Assembly (NCBI RefSeq): GCF_014323705.1
Contig: NZ_JABVEC010000002.1
Location: 186,001-250,000 of the forward strand
Length of the DNA: 64,000 nt
From: Actinomadura alba
GTDB taxonomy: Bacteria; Actinomycetota; Actinomycetes; Streptosporangiales; Streptosporangiaceae
Reading direction: 5' to 3'
Position numbers and translations under genes: made by a program. Below the pieces are notes generated by a model. It made no database searches, had not been told where the DNA came from, and saw only the letters and a list, made by a program, of their open reading frames with translations. Shown piece after piece: positions 54,845 to 62,983 of the stretch; the first letter of the stretch is position 1; each line of letters begins with the position of its first letter.

Positions 54845-56146
54845 GTGGACCACGGTCTGGTCAAGCGATTGCGCCAGGAGGTCGGGGACCGGCTCGCCCA
54901 GCAGCGGCGGCTCGACGCGGCGGGCGGGCTCGCGCCGATGTCCTCCGAGGACGAGCGGCAGTTCGCCCGCGCTCTGATCGCCCAGGTCCTCGAGGAGTAC
55001 GCGCGCGGGGAGATCACCGCGGGCCGCCGCCCTCCGAACGCCGAAGAGGAGGAGCAGCTCGCCGCCGGCGTCCACGCCGCGCTGTTCGGCGTCGGCCGGC
55101 TGCAGCCGCTGCTCGAGGACACCGAGATCGAGAACATCGACATCAACGGCTGCGACCGCGTCTTCATCGGCTATGCCGACGGCCGTGAGGTCATGGGCGA
55201 GCCGGTCGCCGAGTCCGATGACGAGCTCGTCGAACTGGTCCAGGTGCTCGCGGCCTACAGCGGGCTGTCCTCGCGGCCCTTCGACACCGCCAACCCGCAG
55301 CTCGACCTGCGGCTGCCGGACGGCTCACGGCTCTCGGCGGTGATGGACGTCTCCGTACGGCCCGCCCTGTCCATCCGCCGGGCCCGTCTCGGCAAGGTGT
55401 TCCTGTCCGATCTCGTCGGCAACGGGACGTTCTCCTCCGAGGTGGGGCTGTTCCTGCGGGCGGCGGTGGCGGCACGCAAGAACATCATGATCGCGGGCGC
55501 GACCAACGCCGGCAAGACCACTCTCCTGCGCGCGATAGCCAACGAGATCCCCCCGCAGGAACGCCTGATCACCGTCGAGCGGGCGCTGGAACTCGGCCTC
55601 GACCACTTTCCCGAGCTGCATCCGAACTGCATCGCCCTCGAGCAACGGCTGCCCAACTCCGAGGGCGAGGGCGCCATCTCGATGGCCGACCTCGTCCGCC
55701 GCTCGCTGCGGATGAACCCCTCGCGGGTCATCGTCGGCGAGGTGCTCGGCGACGAGATCGTCACCATGCTCAACGCGATGACCCAGGGCAACGACGGCTC
55801 GCTGTCGACCATCCACGCCAACTCCTCGGTCGAGGTGTTCAACCGGGTGGCGACCTACGCGATCCAGTCCGAGGAACGGCTGCCCATCGAGGCGACGCAC
55901 ATGCTGATCGCGGGCGCGATCGACTTCGTGGTGTTCATCGAGAAGCGCAACGACTACGCGGTGGGCGGCCGGCTGCGCCGCTTCGTGTCGAGCGTCCGCG
56001 AGGTGACCGGCTGCGACCAGCGGGTGCTGTCCAGCGAGGTGTTCGCGGCCGGCCCGGGCGGCCACGCGGTGCCCGCCGCGCCGATCGCCTGCGCCGCCGA
56101 ACTGGCCGAGTTCGGCTATGACCCGTCCCAGGGGGTGTCGTGGTGA
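54845..56146 (+). CDS. tadA: Tad pilus assembly ATPase, CpaF/TadA
   Basis: 433 residues, secretion ATPase of the GspE/VirB11 superfamily that powers pilin assembly. Walker A GATNAGKTTLLRAI at about residue 219, Asp box VERALELGLDHFPELHPN, Walker B SRVIVGEVLGDEIVTML, His box GNDGSLSTIHANSS. The N-terminal helical domain and INGCDRVFIGYADG are typical of CpaF. GTG directly after the previous stop with AAGGGGGCG upstream. Confidence 0.95.
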   Translation: MDHGLVKRLRQEVGDRLAQQRRLDAAGGLAPMSSEDERQFARALIAQVLEEYARGEITAGRRPPNAEEEEQLAAGVHAALFGVGRLQPLLEDTEIENIDINGCDRVFIGYADGREVMGEPVAESDDELVELVQVLAAYSGLSSRPFDTANPQLDLRLPDGSRLSAVMDVSVRPALSIRRARLGKVFLSDLVGNGTFSSEVGLFLRAAVAARKNIMIAGATNAGKTTLLRAIANEIPPQERLITVERALELGLDHFPELHPNCIALEQRLPNSEGEGAISMADLVRRSLRMNPSRVIVGEVLGDEIVTMLNAMTQGNDGSLSTIHANSSVEVFNRVATYAIQSEERLPIEATHMLIAGAIDFVVFIEKRNDYAVGGRLRRFVSSVREVTGCDQRVLSSEVFAAGPGGHAVPAAPIACAAELAEFGYDPSQGVSW

Positions 56147-56177
56147 CGACGCCGGCCGAGCGCGAGGGGGGTGGCGG

Positions 56178-57149
56178 ATGCTGACGCCCGACGTGCTGTA
56201 CGCCGTCCTGGCTGGGAGCCTGACCGGCGGCGGTCTCGTCCTGCTCGTCGTCGCCGTCCGCGGGCTGCCGGTCCGGCGGGGCCGGTTCGGGCGGGGGCGC
56301 AGCCGCGAGGAGATCCTGCGCACCCTGACCACCCGCGGCTCGATCGGCATCGGTGCCGGGGCCGCCGCGCTGGTCGCGACGCGCTGGCCGGTCGCCGCGA
56401 TCGGCACCGGGCTGCTCGCGTTCGGCTGGAACGGCATCGCCGGCGGCGCGGCCGAGGAGCGCAGGGCCATGGCCCGGCTGGAGGCCCTCGCGGCCTGGAC
56501 CGAGTCGCTGCGCGACACCATCGCGGGGGCGGTCGGTCTCGAGCAGGCGATCCCGTCCTCGATGCGGGCGGCGGCGCCCGTGCTCCAGCCGCACCTGCGG
56601 ATCCTGGTCGACCGCATGCACACCCGGATGCCGATGGGCGACGCGCTGCGCCGGTTCGCCGACGACCTCGACGACCCCTCGGCCGACCTCGTCATCGGCG
56701 CGCTCATCCTCAACGCCAGGCTGCGCGGCCCGGGGCTGCGGGACATGCTCGGCGCCCTGTCCGGTTCGGCCCGCGCCGAACTCGACATGCGCCGCAGGGT
56801 CGAGGCCAACCGGCGCACGACCCGCCGGAGCGTCCAGATCGTCGTCGGGGTGTCGGTCGGCACCGCGCTGTTGCTCGCCGTCTTCAACCGCTCGTACGTG
56901 AACGTCTACGACGGGTTCCTCGGGCAGTTCGTGCTCGCCGGGGTCGTCGGGCTGTTCGGGCTCGGGTTCGTCTGGCTGCGCCGGCTCGCCCACTACGACA
57001 TGCCGCAGCGCTTCCTCGGCCGGCCCGACGCGCAACCCGGCGTGCCGACCGAGGTCCCGGCCACCGTGGCGGGGTGGCAGGGCGGCCGCGGCGACGGCGC
57101 TCGGCTGCGAGGCCGGCACGCCATGGACGCGGGAGGTGGGCCGTCGTGA
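56178..57149 (+). CDS. tadB: Tad pilus inner-membrane protein TadB
   Basis: 323 residues, type II secretion F-domain protein. N-terminal helix (LYAVLAGSLTGGGLVLLVVAV), a second pair near 65-95, a cytoplasmic F domain (about 120-230: AWTESLRDTIAGAVGLEQAI, RRFADDLDDPSADLVIGALI) and two C-terminal helices. ATG 56178 after GAGGGGGG; the stop overlaps the tadC GTG (GTGA). TadB and TadC form the membrane platform for pilin polymerisation. Confidence 0.9.
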   Translation: MLTPDVLYAVLAGSLTGGGLVLLVVAVRGLPVRRGRFGRGRSREEILRTLTTRGSIGIGAGAAALVATRWPVAAIGTGLLAFGWNGIAGGAAEERRAMARLEALAAWTESLRDTIAGAVGLEQAIPSSMRAAAPVLQPHLRILVDRMHTRMPMGDALRRFADDLDDPSADLVIGALILNARLRGPGLRDMLGALSGSARAELDMRRRVEANRRTTRRSVQIVVGVSVGTALLLAVFNRSYVNVYDGFLGQFVLAGVVGLFGLGFVWLRRLAHYDMPQRFLGRPDAQPGVPTEVPATVAGWQGGRGDGARLRGRHAMDAGGGPS

Positions 57150-58063
57150 ACGCGCCGCTGCTGGCCGGGGCCGCCTTCGGCGTCGGCCTGTTCCTGCTCC
57201 TGCGGGCGCTGTTCCCGCCGCGTCCCGGGCTGGCCGCCAGCCTCGCCGCCTTCGACGCCGCCGCCCGCCGCCGGGACGAGGACGCCCGGGCCCGGCGCTC
57301 GTCCCCGACCCGGGAGAAGGTCGGCGGCCTGCGCTCACAGCTCGGCCGCAGGCTGGCCCGGCTGTACGAAGAGCGCGGCTGGGAACAGCGGTCGGTGCGC
57401 GCCGACCTGGCGATCGTGGAGAAGTCCATCGAGGGCTTCCTCGCCACCAAGTTCCTGCTGCCGGCGGCGGCGCTGGTCTTCATCCCCGTGCTGGTCGGCT
57501 ACTTCGCACTGCTCGGCATGGGTTCCTCGCTCACCGTTCCGCTCTGGCTGGGCGTGCTCTTCGCGGCGCTGTTCTTCTTCCTGCCCGACCTGCAGCTCCG
57601 TCAGGAGGCCGCGCAGCGGCGCCGGGACTTCCGGTACGTGGTCGGCGCCTTCCTAGACCTGGTCGCGATGAACCTGGCCGGCGGGCGCGGCGTGCCCGAG
57701 GCCCTCATGACGGCGTCGCAGGTGGGCGAGGGATGGGCGATCGGGCGGATCCGGGACGCCCTGGCCAACGCCAGGATCACCGGGCAGACTCCGTGGCAGG
57801 CCCTCGGCAACCTCGGCGACGAGATCGACATCGCGGAGCTGCGGGACCTGTCTGCGGCACTGGGGCTGGTCGCCGACGACGGTGCGAAGGTACGGCAGTC
57901 GCTGTCGGCCCGGGCCGCGTCGATGCGCAGCCGCCAGCTGTCGGAGGTCGAGGGCAAGGCAGGAGAGCGGTCCCAGTCAATGCTGGTCGCGCAGCTCCTG
58001 CTCTGTACCGGTTTTCTGGTCTTTCTCGCCTTTCCGGCGGTGATGCGAGTGCTTGCCGCTTGA
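57146..58063 (+). CDS. tadC: Tad pilus inner-membrane protein TadC
   Basis: 305 residues from GTG 57146, GGGAGG 9 nt upstream. Second T2SS F-domain protein: helices at 5-22, about 95-150 (LLPAAALVFIPVLVGYFALL; VPLWLGVLFAALFFFLPDL) and the C-terminus (MLVAQLLLCTGFLVFLAFPA); F domain with RYVVGAFLDLVAMNLAGGRG and LGLVADDGAKVRQSLSARAA. Last gene of the tight ATPase-platform block; unlike all other junctions in the operon, it is followed by a 278-bp gap. Confidence 0.9.
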   Translation: MNAPLLAGAAFGVGLFLLLRALFPPRPGLAASLAAFDAAARRRDEDARARRSSPTREKVGGLRSQLGRRLARLYEERGWEQRSVRADLAIVEKSIEGFLATKFLLPAAALVFIPVLVGYFALLGMGSSLTVPLWLGVLFAALFFFLPDLQLRQEAAQRRRDFRYVVGAFLDLVAMNLAGGRGVPEALMTASQVGEGWAIGRIRDALANARITGQTPWQALGNLGDEIDIAELRDLSAALGLVADDGAKVRQSLSARAASMRSRQLSEVEGKAGERSQSMLVAQLLLCTGFLVFLAFPAVMRVLAA

Positions 58064-58064
58064 C

Positions 58065-58283
58065 GTCCTCTCCCGCCTGAAGGCGGGAGATTCCAACCTC
58101 TCAGACAGGAGAAGCCGGTGGTTCGCGGTTCACGGCCCCATCTGATGACTGGAGGGCTCCCCGCGCTGTCACGGCCCGCCCGGCCGCGAATCCGCTTGGC
58201 TATCGCGGAGTCACTCAAAGTAGCAGAAGGGAGGAAGCGGCGTTTCCTCTCCGGTAGTCTCCGGCCGGAAAACTGGAGTGTCC
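58065..58283. mobile_element. Probable non-autonomous IS200/IS605-type remnant between tadC and pilin gene
   Basis: Two hairpin ends share flanks. Left: TCCTCTCC (58066-58073) opening the stem CTCCCGCC-TGAA-GGCGGGAG (58070-58089), closing GGAGATTCC (58086-58094). Right: TCCTCTCC (58245-58252), a degenerate stem, closing GGAGTGTCC (58275-58283). Between them is another hairpin, CCGCGA/TCGCGG (around 58190-58207). Stem-loop ends with such flanks are what I recall from tnpB-type elements of actinomycetes, where the right end also forms the guide-RNA scaffold. No transposase or tnpB is left. A plain terminator or structured RNA is the alternative. Confidence 0.45.
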
Positions 58284-58341
58284 ACGCCGCGATCTCGATG
58301 ACCGGAGGTTTTCCCGAACAGAGAACGCCGAGGAGCGCCAT

Positions 58342-58554
58342 ATGAACCCCCTGACCGACCCGGCGATCGTGTATCTGCGGGCCCTGCTCGGGCACCGCCT
58401 GCACCGGCTGCGCGCCGACAGCGACCGGAGCCGGGGCGCGTCCGCGATCGAGTGGGCCATCATCACCGGCATCCTCGCGCTCATCGCGATCGGCATCGGC
58501 GTGACCATCAAGAACAAGGTGGACGAGGCCGCGTCGAACATCAAGACCAAATAG
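58342..58554 (+). CDS. Flp-type pilin-like small protein
   Basis: 70 residues. After a basic N-terminal region (RLHRLRADSDRSRG), GASAIEWAIITGILALIAIG gives the prepilin-like pattern: glycine, then Glu five residues later (GASAIE), and a long hydrophobic helix, ending KNKVDEAASNIKTK. This suits the major Flp/Tad pilin, cleaved after the glycine-containing site by a prepilin peptidase that is not encoded in this window. ATG after GAGGAG. Begins 278 bp after tadC, beyond the remnant element. Confidence 0.82.
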   Translation: MNPLTDPAIVYLRALLGHRLHRLRADSDRSRGASAIEWAIITGILALIAIGIGVTIKNKVDEAASNIKTK

Positions 58555-58558
58555 CGGC

Positions 58559-59026
58559 ATGCGCCGTCTCGCCGACCACGACCACACGCCACCGGCACGG
58601 GCCGGTGGGGGATCGGGCGCACGCGACTCCGGGGCGACGTCGCTCGAGCTGGCGCTGCTGACCCCGATCCTGCTGCTGGTGATGCTGCTGGTCGTGCAGT
58701 TCGCGATGGTCTACCACGCCCGGCACGTGGCCCTCGCCGCCGCGCAGGGCGGCGCCAGGGTCGCGCGCAGCGAGGTGACCGGCGACTGGAAGGGACGGTC
58801 GGAGCAGACCGCGCGGTCGCAGGTACAGCAGTTCGGATCACGGCTGCTCGGCAACTCGCGCACCGAGGCCGGCGGTGACGGGGACGAGCGGTGGGTCGAG
58901 GTCAGCGGCGAGGCCGTGCAGGTCATCCCGTTCTTCACCTTCCGGGTGCACCAGCGCTCGGGCGGCCCGATCGAGTGCTACCGGCCCGACGTCGGCGCCG
59001 GTACCCGGTGCGGTGAGGGCCCGTGA
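58559..59026 (+). CDS. TadE-like pseudopilin
   Basis: 155 residues, 4 bp after the pilin gene. DSGATSLELALLTPILLLVM has the TadE pattern (G-x-x-x-x-E followed by a hydrophobic helix), then YHARHVALAAAQGGARVARS and an extracytoplasmic domain with cysteines near the C-terminus (IECYRP, TRCGEG) that may pair. TadE proteins are minor pseudopilins. The stop overlaps the next GTG (GTGA). Confidence 0.87.
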   Translation: MRRLADHDHTPPARAGGGSGARDSGATSLELALLTPILLLVMLLVVQFAMVYHARHVALAAAQGGARVARSEVTGDWKGRSEQTARSQVQQFGSRLLGNSRTEAGGDGDERWVEVSGEAVQVIPFFTFRVHQRSGGPIECYRPDVGAGTRCGEGP

Positions 59027-59442
59027 CGGCCGGGCGGGGTGCGTCCCGGGGGTCGATGGCACTGGAGCTGGCGCTGCTGACCCCCGTCCTCATCGCGTTC
59101 ATGATGCTCATGGTCGGGGTGGGCCGGATGGTCGAGGCGCAGAGCCAGATCGACGGCGCCGCGCGCGACGGCGCCAGGGCCGCGTCGGTCGGCCGTACGA
59201 GGGGTGACGCGGTCGCCTTCGCCGACCGGGCGAGCAGGGAGACGCTGAAGACCAGGGACTGGTGCCAGGGCGGTCCCCGCGTGGGGCCCGACCTGTCCGA
59301 GTGGGCGCCCGGCGGGCAGGTCACCGTGACGGTGACCTGCGACGTCGACCTTGGCGGGATGACGCTCATCGGGCTGCCGGGCTCGAAGACGATGACCGGC
59401 ACCGCCACGGTGCCCCTCGACACCTACCGGAGGATCGATTGA
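59023..59442 (+). CDS. TadE-like pseudopilin (second)
   Basis: 139 residues. GSMALELALLTPVLIAFMML is the pseudopilin segment; the following AQSQIDGAARDGARAASVGR is typical of TadE. Two cysteines (RDWCQGG, VTVTCDVDL) suggest a disulfide. GTG overlaps the previous stop, and its own stop overlaps the next TTG (TTGA). Confidence 0.87.
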   Translation: MTAGRGASRGSMALELALLTPVLIAFMMLMVGVGRMVEAQSQIDGAARDGARAASVGRTRGDAVAFADRASRETLKTRDWCQGGPRVGPDLSEWAPGGQVTVTVTCDVDLGGMTLIGLPGSKTMTGTATVPLDTYRRID

Positions 59443-59861
59443 TCGCACGGCCGGACCGGGACCGTGGCACCGTTGCGATGTTCACGGTGATCTTCGCGTT
59501 GTTCGTCATCCTGCTGGCCGGGCTGCTCGTCGACGGCGGCCTTGCCATCCACGCTCGGCAGCGGGCGGCCGACATCGCCGAGCAGGCGGCGCGGGCCGCC
59601 GCCGATGACATCGACGTCGGGCTGCTTCGGACCACCGGTGAACTGCGCATCGCCGACGCCGGCACCGCTTGCGCGAAAGCGCGCCGGCTGGTGGCGAGAT
59701 ATCCCGAGGCGGGCGATGTGCAGTGTGGGCTGCGGGATTCGCGAACGGCGTGGGTGCAGGTGAAAATCACGGTGAAATTGCAGTTGTTGTCGATCATGCC
59801 GGGCTTCTCGGACATGGAAATGACCTCTTCCGCGACGGCCACCCCGGAAACAGGAACTTGA
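59439..59861 (+). CDS. TadG-like (TadE/G family) pilus protein, short
   Basis: 140 residues from TTG 59439, GGAGG 5 nt upstream. RDRGTVAMFTVIFALFVILL is the signature N-terminal region of Flp pilus TadG-like proteins (DRG followed by a helix), then DGGLAIHARQRAADIAEQAA and a short periplasm-equivalent domain with two cysteines (GTACAKA, DVQCGLRD). It lacks the von Willebrand domain found in full TadG. Last gene of the tight operon. Confidence 0.83.
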   Translation: MIARPDRDRGTVAMFTVIFALFVILLAGLLVDGGLAIHARQRAADIAEQAARAAADDIDVGLLRTTGELRIADAGTACAKARRLVARYPEAGDVQCGLRDSRTAWVQVKITVKLQLLSIMPGFSDMEMTSSATATPETGT

Positions 59862-60061
59862 TCTTCATGGCGAGAAGTGCGGTCGGACGGCGGTTCCGCA
59901 ATGGCGCTCCGCCGCCGGTCATGGCCATTGACCGAGGGGACATGGCGGATGGGTGAGCACCGATTTCGGAGGGACTTGCGCGGCTTCGCCTGTCATAGTG
60001 GCGGCGGTCGTACGATGACGTTCGATGGCATTCGCCATCCGCAGACAGGGGTCTGAAGCCT

Positions 60062-62941
60062 ATGGGCGCGTCGCGGCAGGCAGTAAAGGTTCGGAGCAGG
60101 CGCAGCGCGGGCGACGTGCTCCAGGGGCTCGCCGCCGTGGCGGCGCTGGCCGCGCTCGTCGCCGGGGTCCCCTTCGCCCTCGTCACCTTCTTCGGTTCCC
60201 CCGTCCCGGAGCACCTGCCCACGGCCGACGACCTGACCCAGCGGCTCGGCCCGAGTTCGCTCATCACGATCCTGGTCCTGCTCGTGTGGCTGGCGTGGCT
60301 GCAACTGGCGGCCTGCGTGATCGTCGAGGTCTACGCGGGCGTGCGCGGGGTCGGGGTACCGGCCCGGGTGCCGTTGGCGGGCGGGACCCAGTCGCTCGTT
60401 CACCGGCTCGTCGTCGCGACGCTGCTGCTGTTCACCGCGACGACCGCGATCATGCCGGCGTTCACGAGCCGCGATCTGCATCCCGCCCGGCCCGTCCAGA
60501 CCCAGTCGCAACAGCTCGAGCGGATTCCGGCGACTCCGGCCGAGGTGACCACGCCGGCGCTCGCCGAGAGCGTCCAGAGCCCGCCGGTGCGGAAGGCGAA
60601 GGCCCAGAAGATCTACCGCGTACAGCCGCCGCACGGCCGCCATCACGAGAGCCTCTGGGAGATCGCCGACAAGTGCCTCGGCGACGGCCGCCGCTATCCG
60701 GAGATATACGAGCTCAACAAGGGGCGCGAACAGCCCGACGGCACGCGGCTGACCATCGCCAGCCTGATCAGGCCCGGCTGGGTCCTGGTGATGCCCGACG
60801 ACGCGGTGGGCGCGCAGGTCGTACCGGCGCACGATCTCGACGACCGCTCCTCACCCGCCAAGGCCGGTGCCGGCCGGCCGGATCCCGCCGAGCCGCTGCC
60901 GCCGGCTCCGCAGCCCGGCGGCGCGAGCAGCACTCAGGCCGTGCCGCCGCCGCGCGACGACGCCGACCGCCCGCCGCAGGTAAGTCCCGTCCCGGAGCAG
61001 GCCGGCCGTGGCGAGGGCGGCCAAGGCGGCGCGGCGCCGCAGGAGCGGCCCGTGACCGGTCCGGTCGCCCCCGGTCAGGACTTCGGCTGGCCGCAGAGCC
61101 TGGCGCTGGCCTCGCTGCTCGCCGCCGGGCTGCTCGCCGCGCTCGGCCGGCGGCGGCGCGAGCAGATGTGGAGCCGCGCGTTCGGCCATATGATCGCGGT
61201 GCCGGACGGCGACGCGGCCGTGGCGGAGCAGGCGCTGCGACTCGGTGCCGACACCGAGGCGACCAAACTGCTCGACCTGGGGCTGCGGCAGATGTCCAAG
61301 GCGCTGGCCGTCGACGGCCGTACGCCTCCGACCGTCTACGGGGTGCACCTCGGGTCCGACAGCCTCGACCTCTGGATCGCGCCGGCCGACCGCGAGCCGC
61401 CGGCGCCATGGGAGGCGCACGACGGCGGCCAGGTGTGGCGGCTGCACCGCGACCGGGCCGATGACCCGGCGCTCGATCCGGACGGCCTGCGTGACGTGCT
61501 GGCGCCCTATCCCGGCCTGATCTCGATCGGCACCAACGACAACGGCCGCATCATGGTGGACCTCGAGGCCGCCCACGGGCTGATCGTGTTGCGCGGCCCG
61601 GAGACGGTGCGGCGGGCGGTGCTCGCCGCGATCGCCATCGAGCTGGCCACCAACCGCTGGTCCGATCACATGCGCATCACGCTCGTCGGCTTCGGCGAGG
61701 AACTGTCGCACATCGCACCGGATCGCATCCGGGCGGTCGCCTCTCTGGCCGAGGCGCTGCCCGAACTCGAGGCGCGGGCCGAGGAGGTCCGGCAGGCCCT
61801 CGCCGCGTCCGGCGCCGCCTCCGTGCTCACCGGCCGCTGCCGCGGCGTGTTCGGCGAGGCCTGGATGCCGCACTACCTGATCATGGCGGACCAGCCGACG
61901 ACCGAGGAGGCCGACCGGCTGGTCGCGCTGGCGAGGACCGGCCAGCGGATGGCGGCCGGCTACATCGTGCCCGGCGACGTCCAGGGCGCGAAATGGACCT
62001 GGGAGGCCGACCCGGTGGGCCGGTTGCAGGCGGGCGTGCTCGGGTTCGAGGTCGAAGCCCAGATGGTCCCCGAGCAGCACTACCGCGCGGTCGTCGAGCT
62101 GTTCCGCACCGCCGGCCGCCTCGAGGGAGTCCCGCTGCCGGAACCGGCCGACGAGCCCGCGAGCGGCGTGGTCAACGCGGAGCAGCAGCCCGTGGTCGAC
62201 GTCCGGCTGCTCGGCCCGATCGAGGTCGACGCGCCGGGCCCGATGGACGAGTCGCGCCGGGCCCTGTGCACCGAGGTGCTCGTCCACCTGGCCACCCATC
62301 CCGGCGGGGTGCACCCGACCGTGCTGAGCGGCGCGGTCTGGCCGCGCGGCGTCACCGCGGGGGTGCGCGACGCCACCATCGCACGCGTGTCCGACTGGCT
62401 CGGGCGCGATTCGCGCGGTCGGCCCAACCTCTATTACGACGACGCCGGGCGGATCAAGCTGGGCTCCGAGGTCCGGGTCGACTGGAGCGTGCTGCGCTGG
62501 CTGGTCTGGCGGTCGGCCGCCGAGCCCGCGTCAGAGACGGCGTACATGTCGTACGCGCTCGACCTGGTGCGCGGGCCGCTGCTCGCCGATCGGCCGCGCG
62601 GACGCTACGCGTGGCTGGCCGCCGATCCTCTCGAGTACGAGGCCGGTGCGCGGGTCGTCGACGTCGCCCACCGGCTCGTGGTGCTGCGGCTCGAGGACGG
62701 CGACGCGCGAGGCGCGGTCACCGCCGCCCGCGCCGGGCTCCGGCTCGCCCCCGCGGACGAGGGGCTGTGGCGCGATCTGTTGCGGGCCACGCACGCCACG
62801 GGTGATCAGGCGCAGTTGCGCGCAACGGCCGAGGAACTTCGCGGCCGCGCCGAGCGTGACATGATGCTCGGCCACCTGCGGCCCGAGACCGAGGCACTGA
62901 TCGAGGAGCTGCTGCCGCAGTACCGCCGGGTCTCCATCTGA
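60062..62941 (+). CDS. Membrane-anchored LysM protein with SARP-like winged helix and BTAD
   Basis: 959 residues. Three N-terminal membrane segments (about 18-45, 65-90, 115-133), a LysM-like module (about 197-235: ESLWEIADKCLGDGRRYPEI, YELNKGREQPDG), a long Pro/Gly linker, another helix (about 340-358), a central domain of about 330 residues without a family I can name, then an OmpR/SARP-type winged helix (about 713-800: VDVRLLGPIEVDAPG, LVHLATHPGGVHPTVLSGAV) and a bacterial transcriptional activator domain (about 805-955). LysM binds peptidoglycan, so wall sensing coupled to transcription is an attractive inference. It lies 200 bp after the tad operon. ATG start; TACGAT upstream may be its -10 box. 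Confidence 0.83.
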   Translation: MGASRQAVKVRSRRSAGDVLQGLAAVAALAALVAGVPFALVTFFGSPVPEHLPTADDLTQRLGPSSLITILVLLVWLAWLQLAACVIVEVYAGVRGVGVPARVPLAGGTQSLVHRLVVATLLLFTATTAIMPAFTSRDLHPARPVQTQSQQLERIPATPAEVTTPALAESVQSPPVRKAKAQKIYRVQPPHGRHHESLWEIADKCLGDGRRYPEIYELNKGREQPDGTRLTIASLIRPGWVLVMPDDAVGAQVVPAHDLDDRSSPAKAGAGRPDPAEPLPPAPQPGGASSTQAVPPPRDDADRPPQVSPVPEQAGRGEGGQGGAAPQERPVTGPVAPGQDFGWPQSLALASLLAAGLLAALGRRRREQMWSRAFGHMIAVPDGDAAVAEQALRLGADTEATKLLDLGLRQMSKALAVDGRTPPTVYGVHLGSDSLDLWIAPADREPPAPWEAHDGGQVWRLHRDRADDPALDPDGLRDVLAPYPGLISIGTNDNGRIMVDLEAAHGLIVLRGPETVRRAVLAAIAIELATNRWSDHMRITLVGFGEELSHIAPDRIRAVASLAEALPELEARAEEVRQALAASGAASVLTGRCRGVFGEAWMPHYLIMADQPTTEEADRLVALARTGQRMAAGYIVPGDVQGAKWTWEADPVGRLQAGVLGFEVEAQMVPEQHYRAVVELFRTAGRLEGVPLPEPADEPASGVVNAEQQPVVDVRLLGPIEVDAPGPMDESRRALCTEVLVHLATHPGGVHPTVLSGAVWPRGVTAGVRDATIARVSDWLGRDSRGRPNLYYDDAGRIKLGSEVRVDWSVLRWLVWRSAAEPASETAYMSYALDLVRGPLLADRPRGRYAWLAADPLEYEAGARVVDVAHRLVVLRLEDGDARGAVTAARAGLRLAPADEGLWRDLLRATHATGDQAQLRATAEELRGRAERDMMLGHLRPETEALIEELLPQYRRVSI

Positions 62942-62983
62942 CCTGCGCGCTCCCCGGCCGCCGGCGCCCGGGGTATGCCGCCC

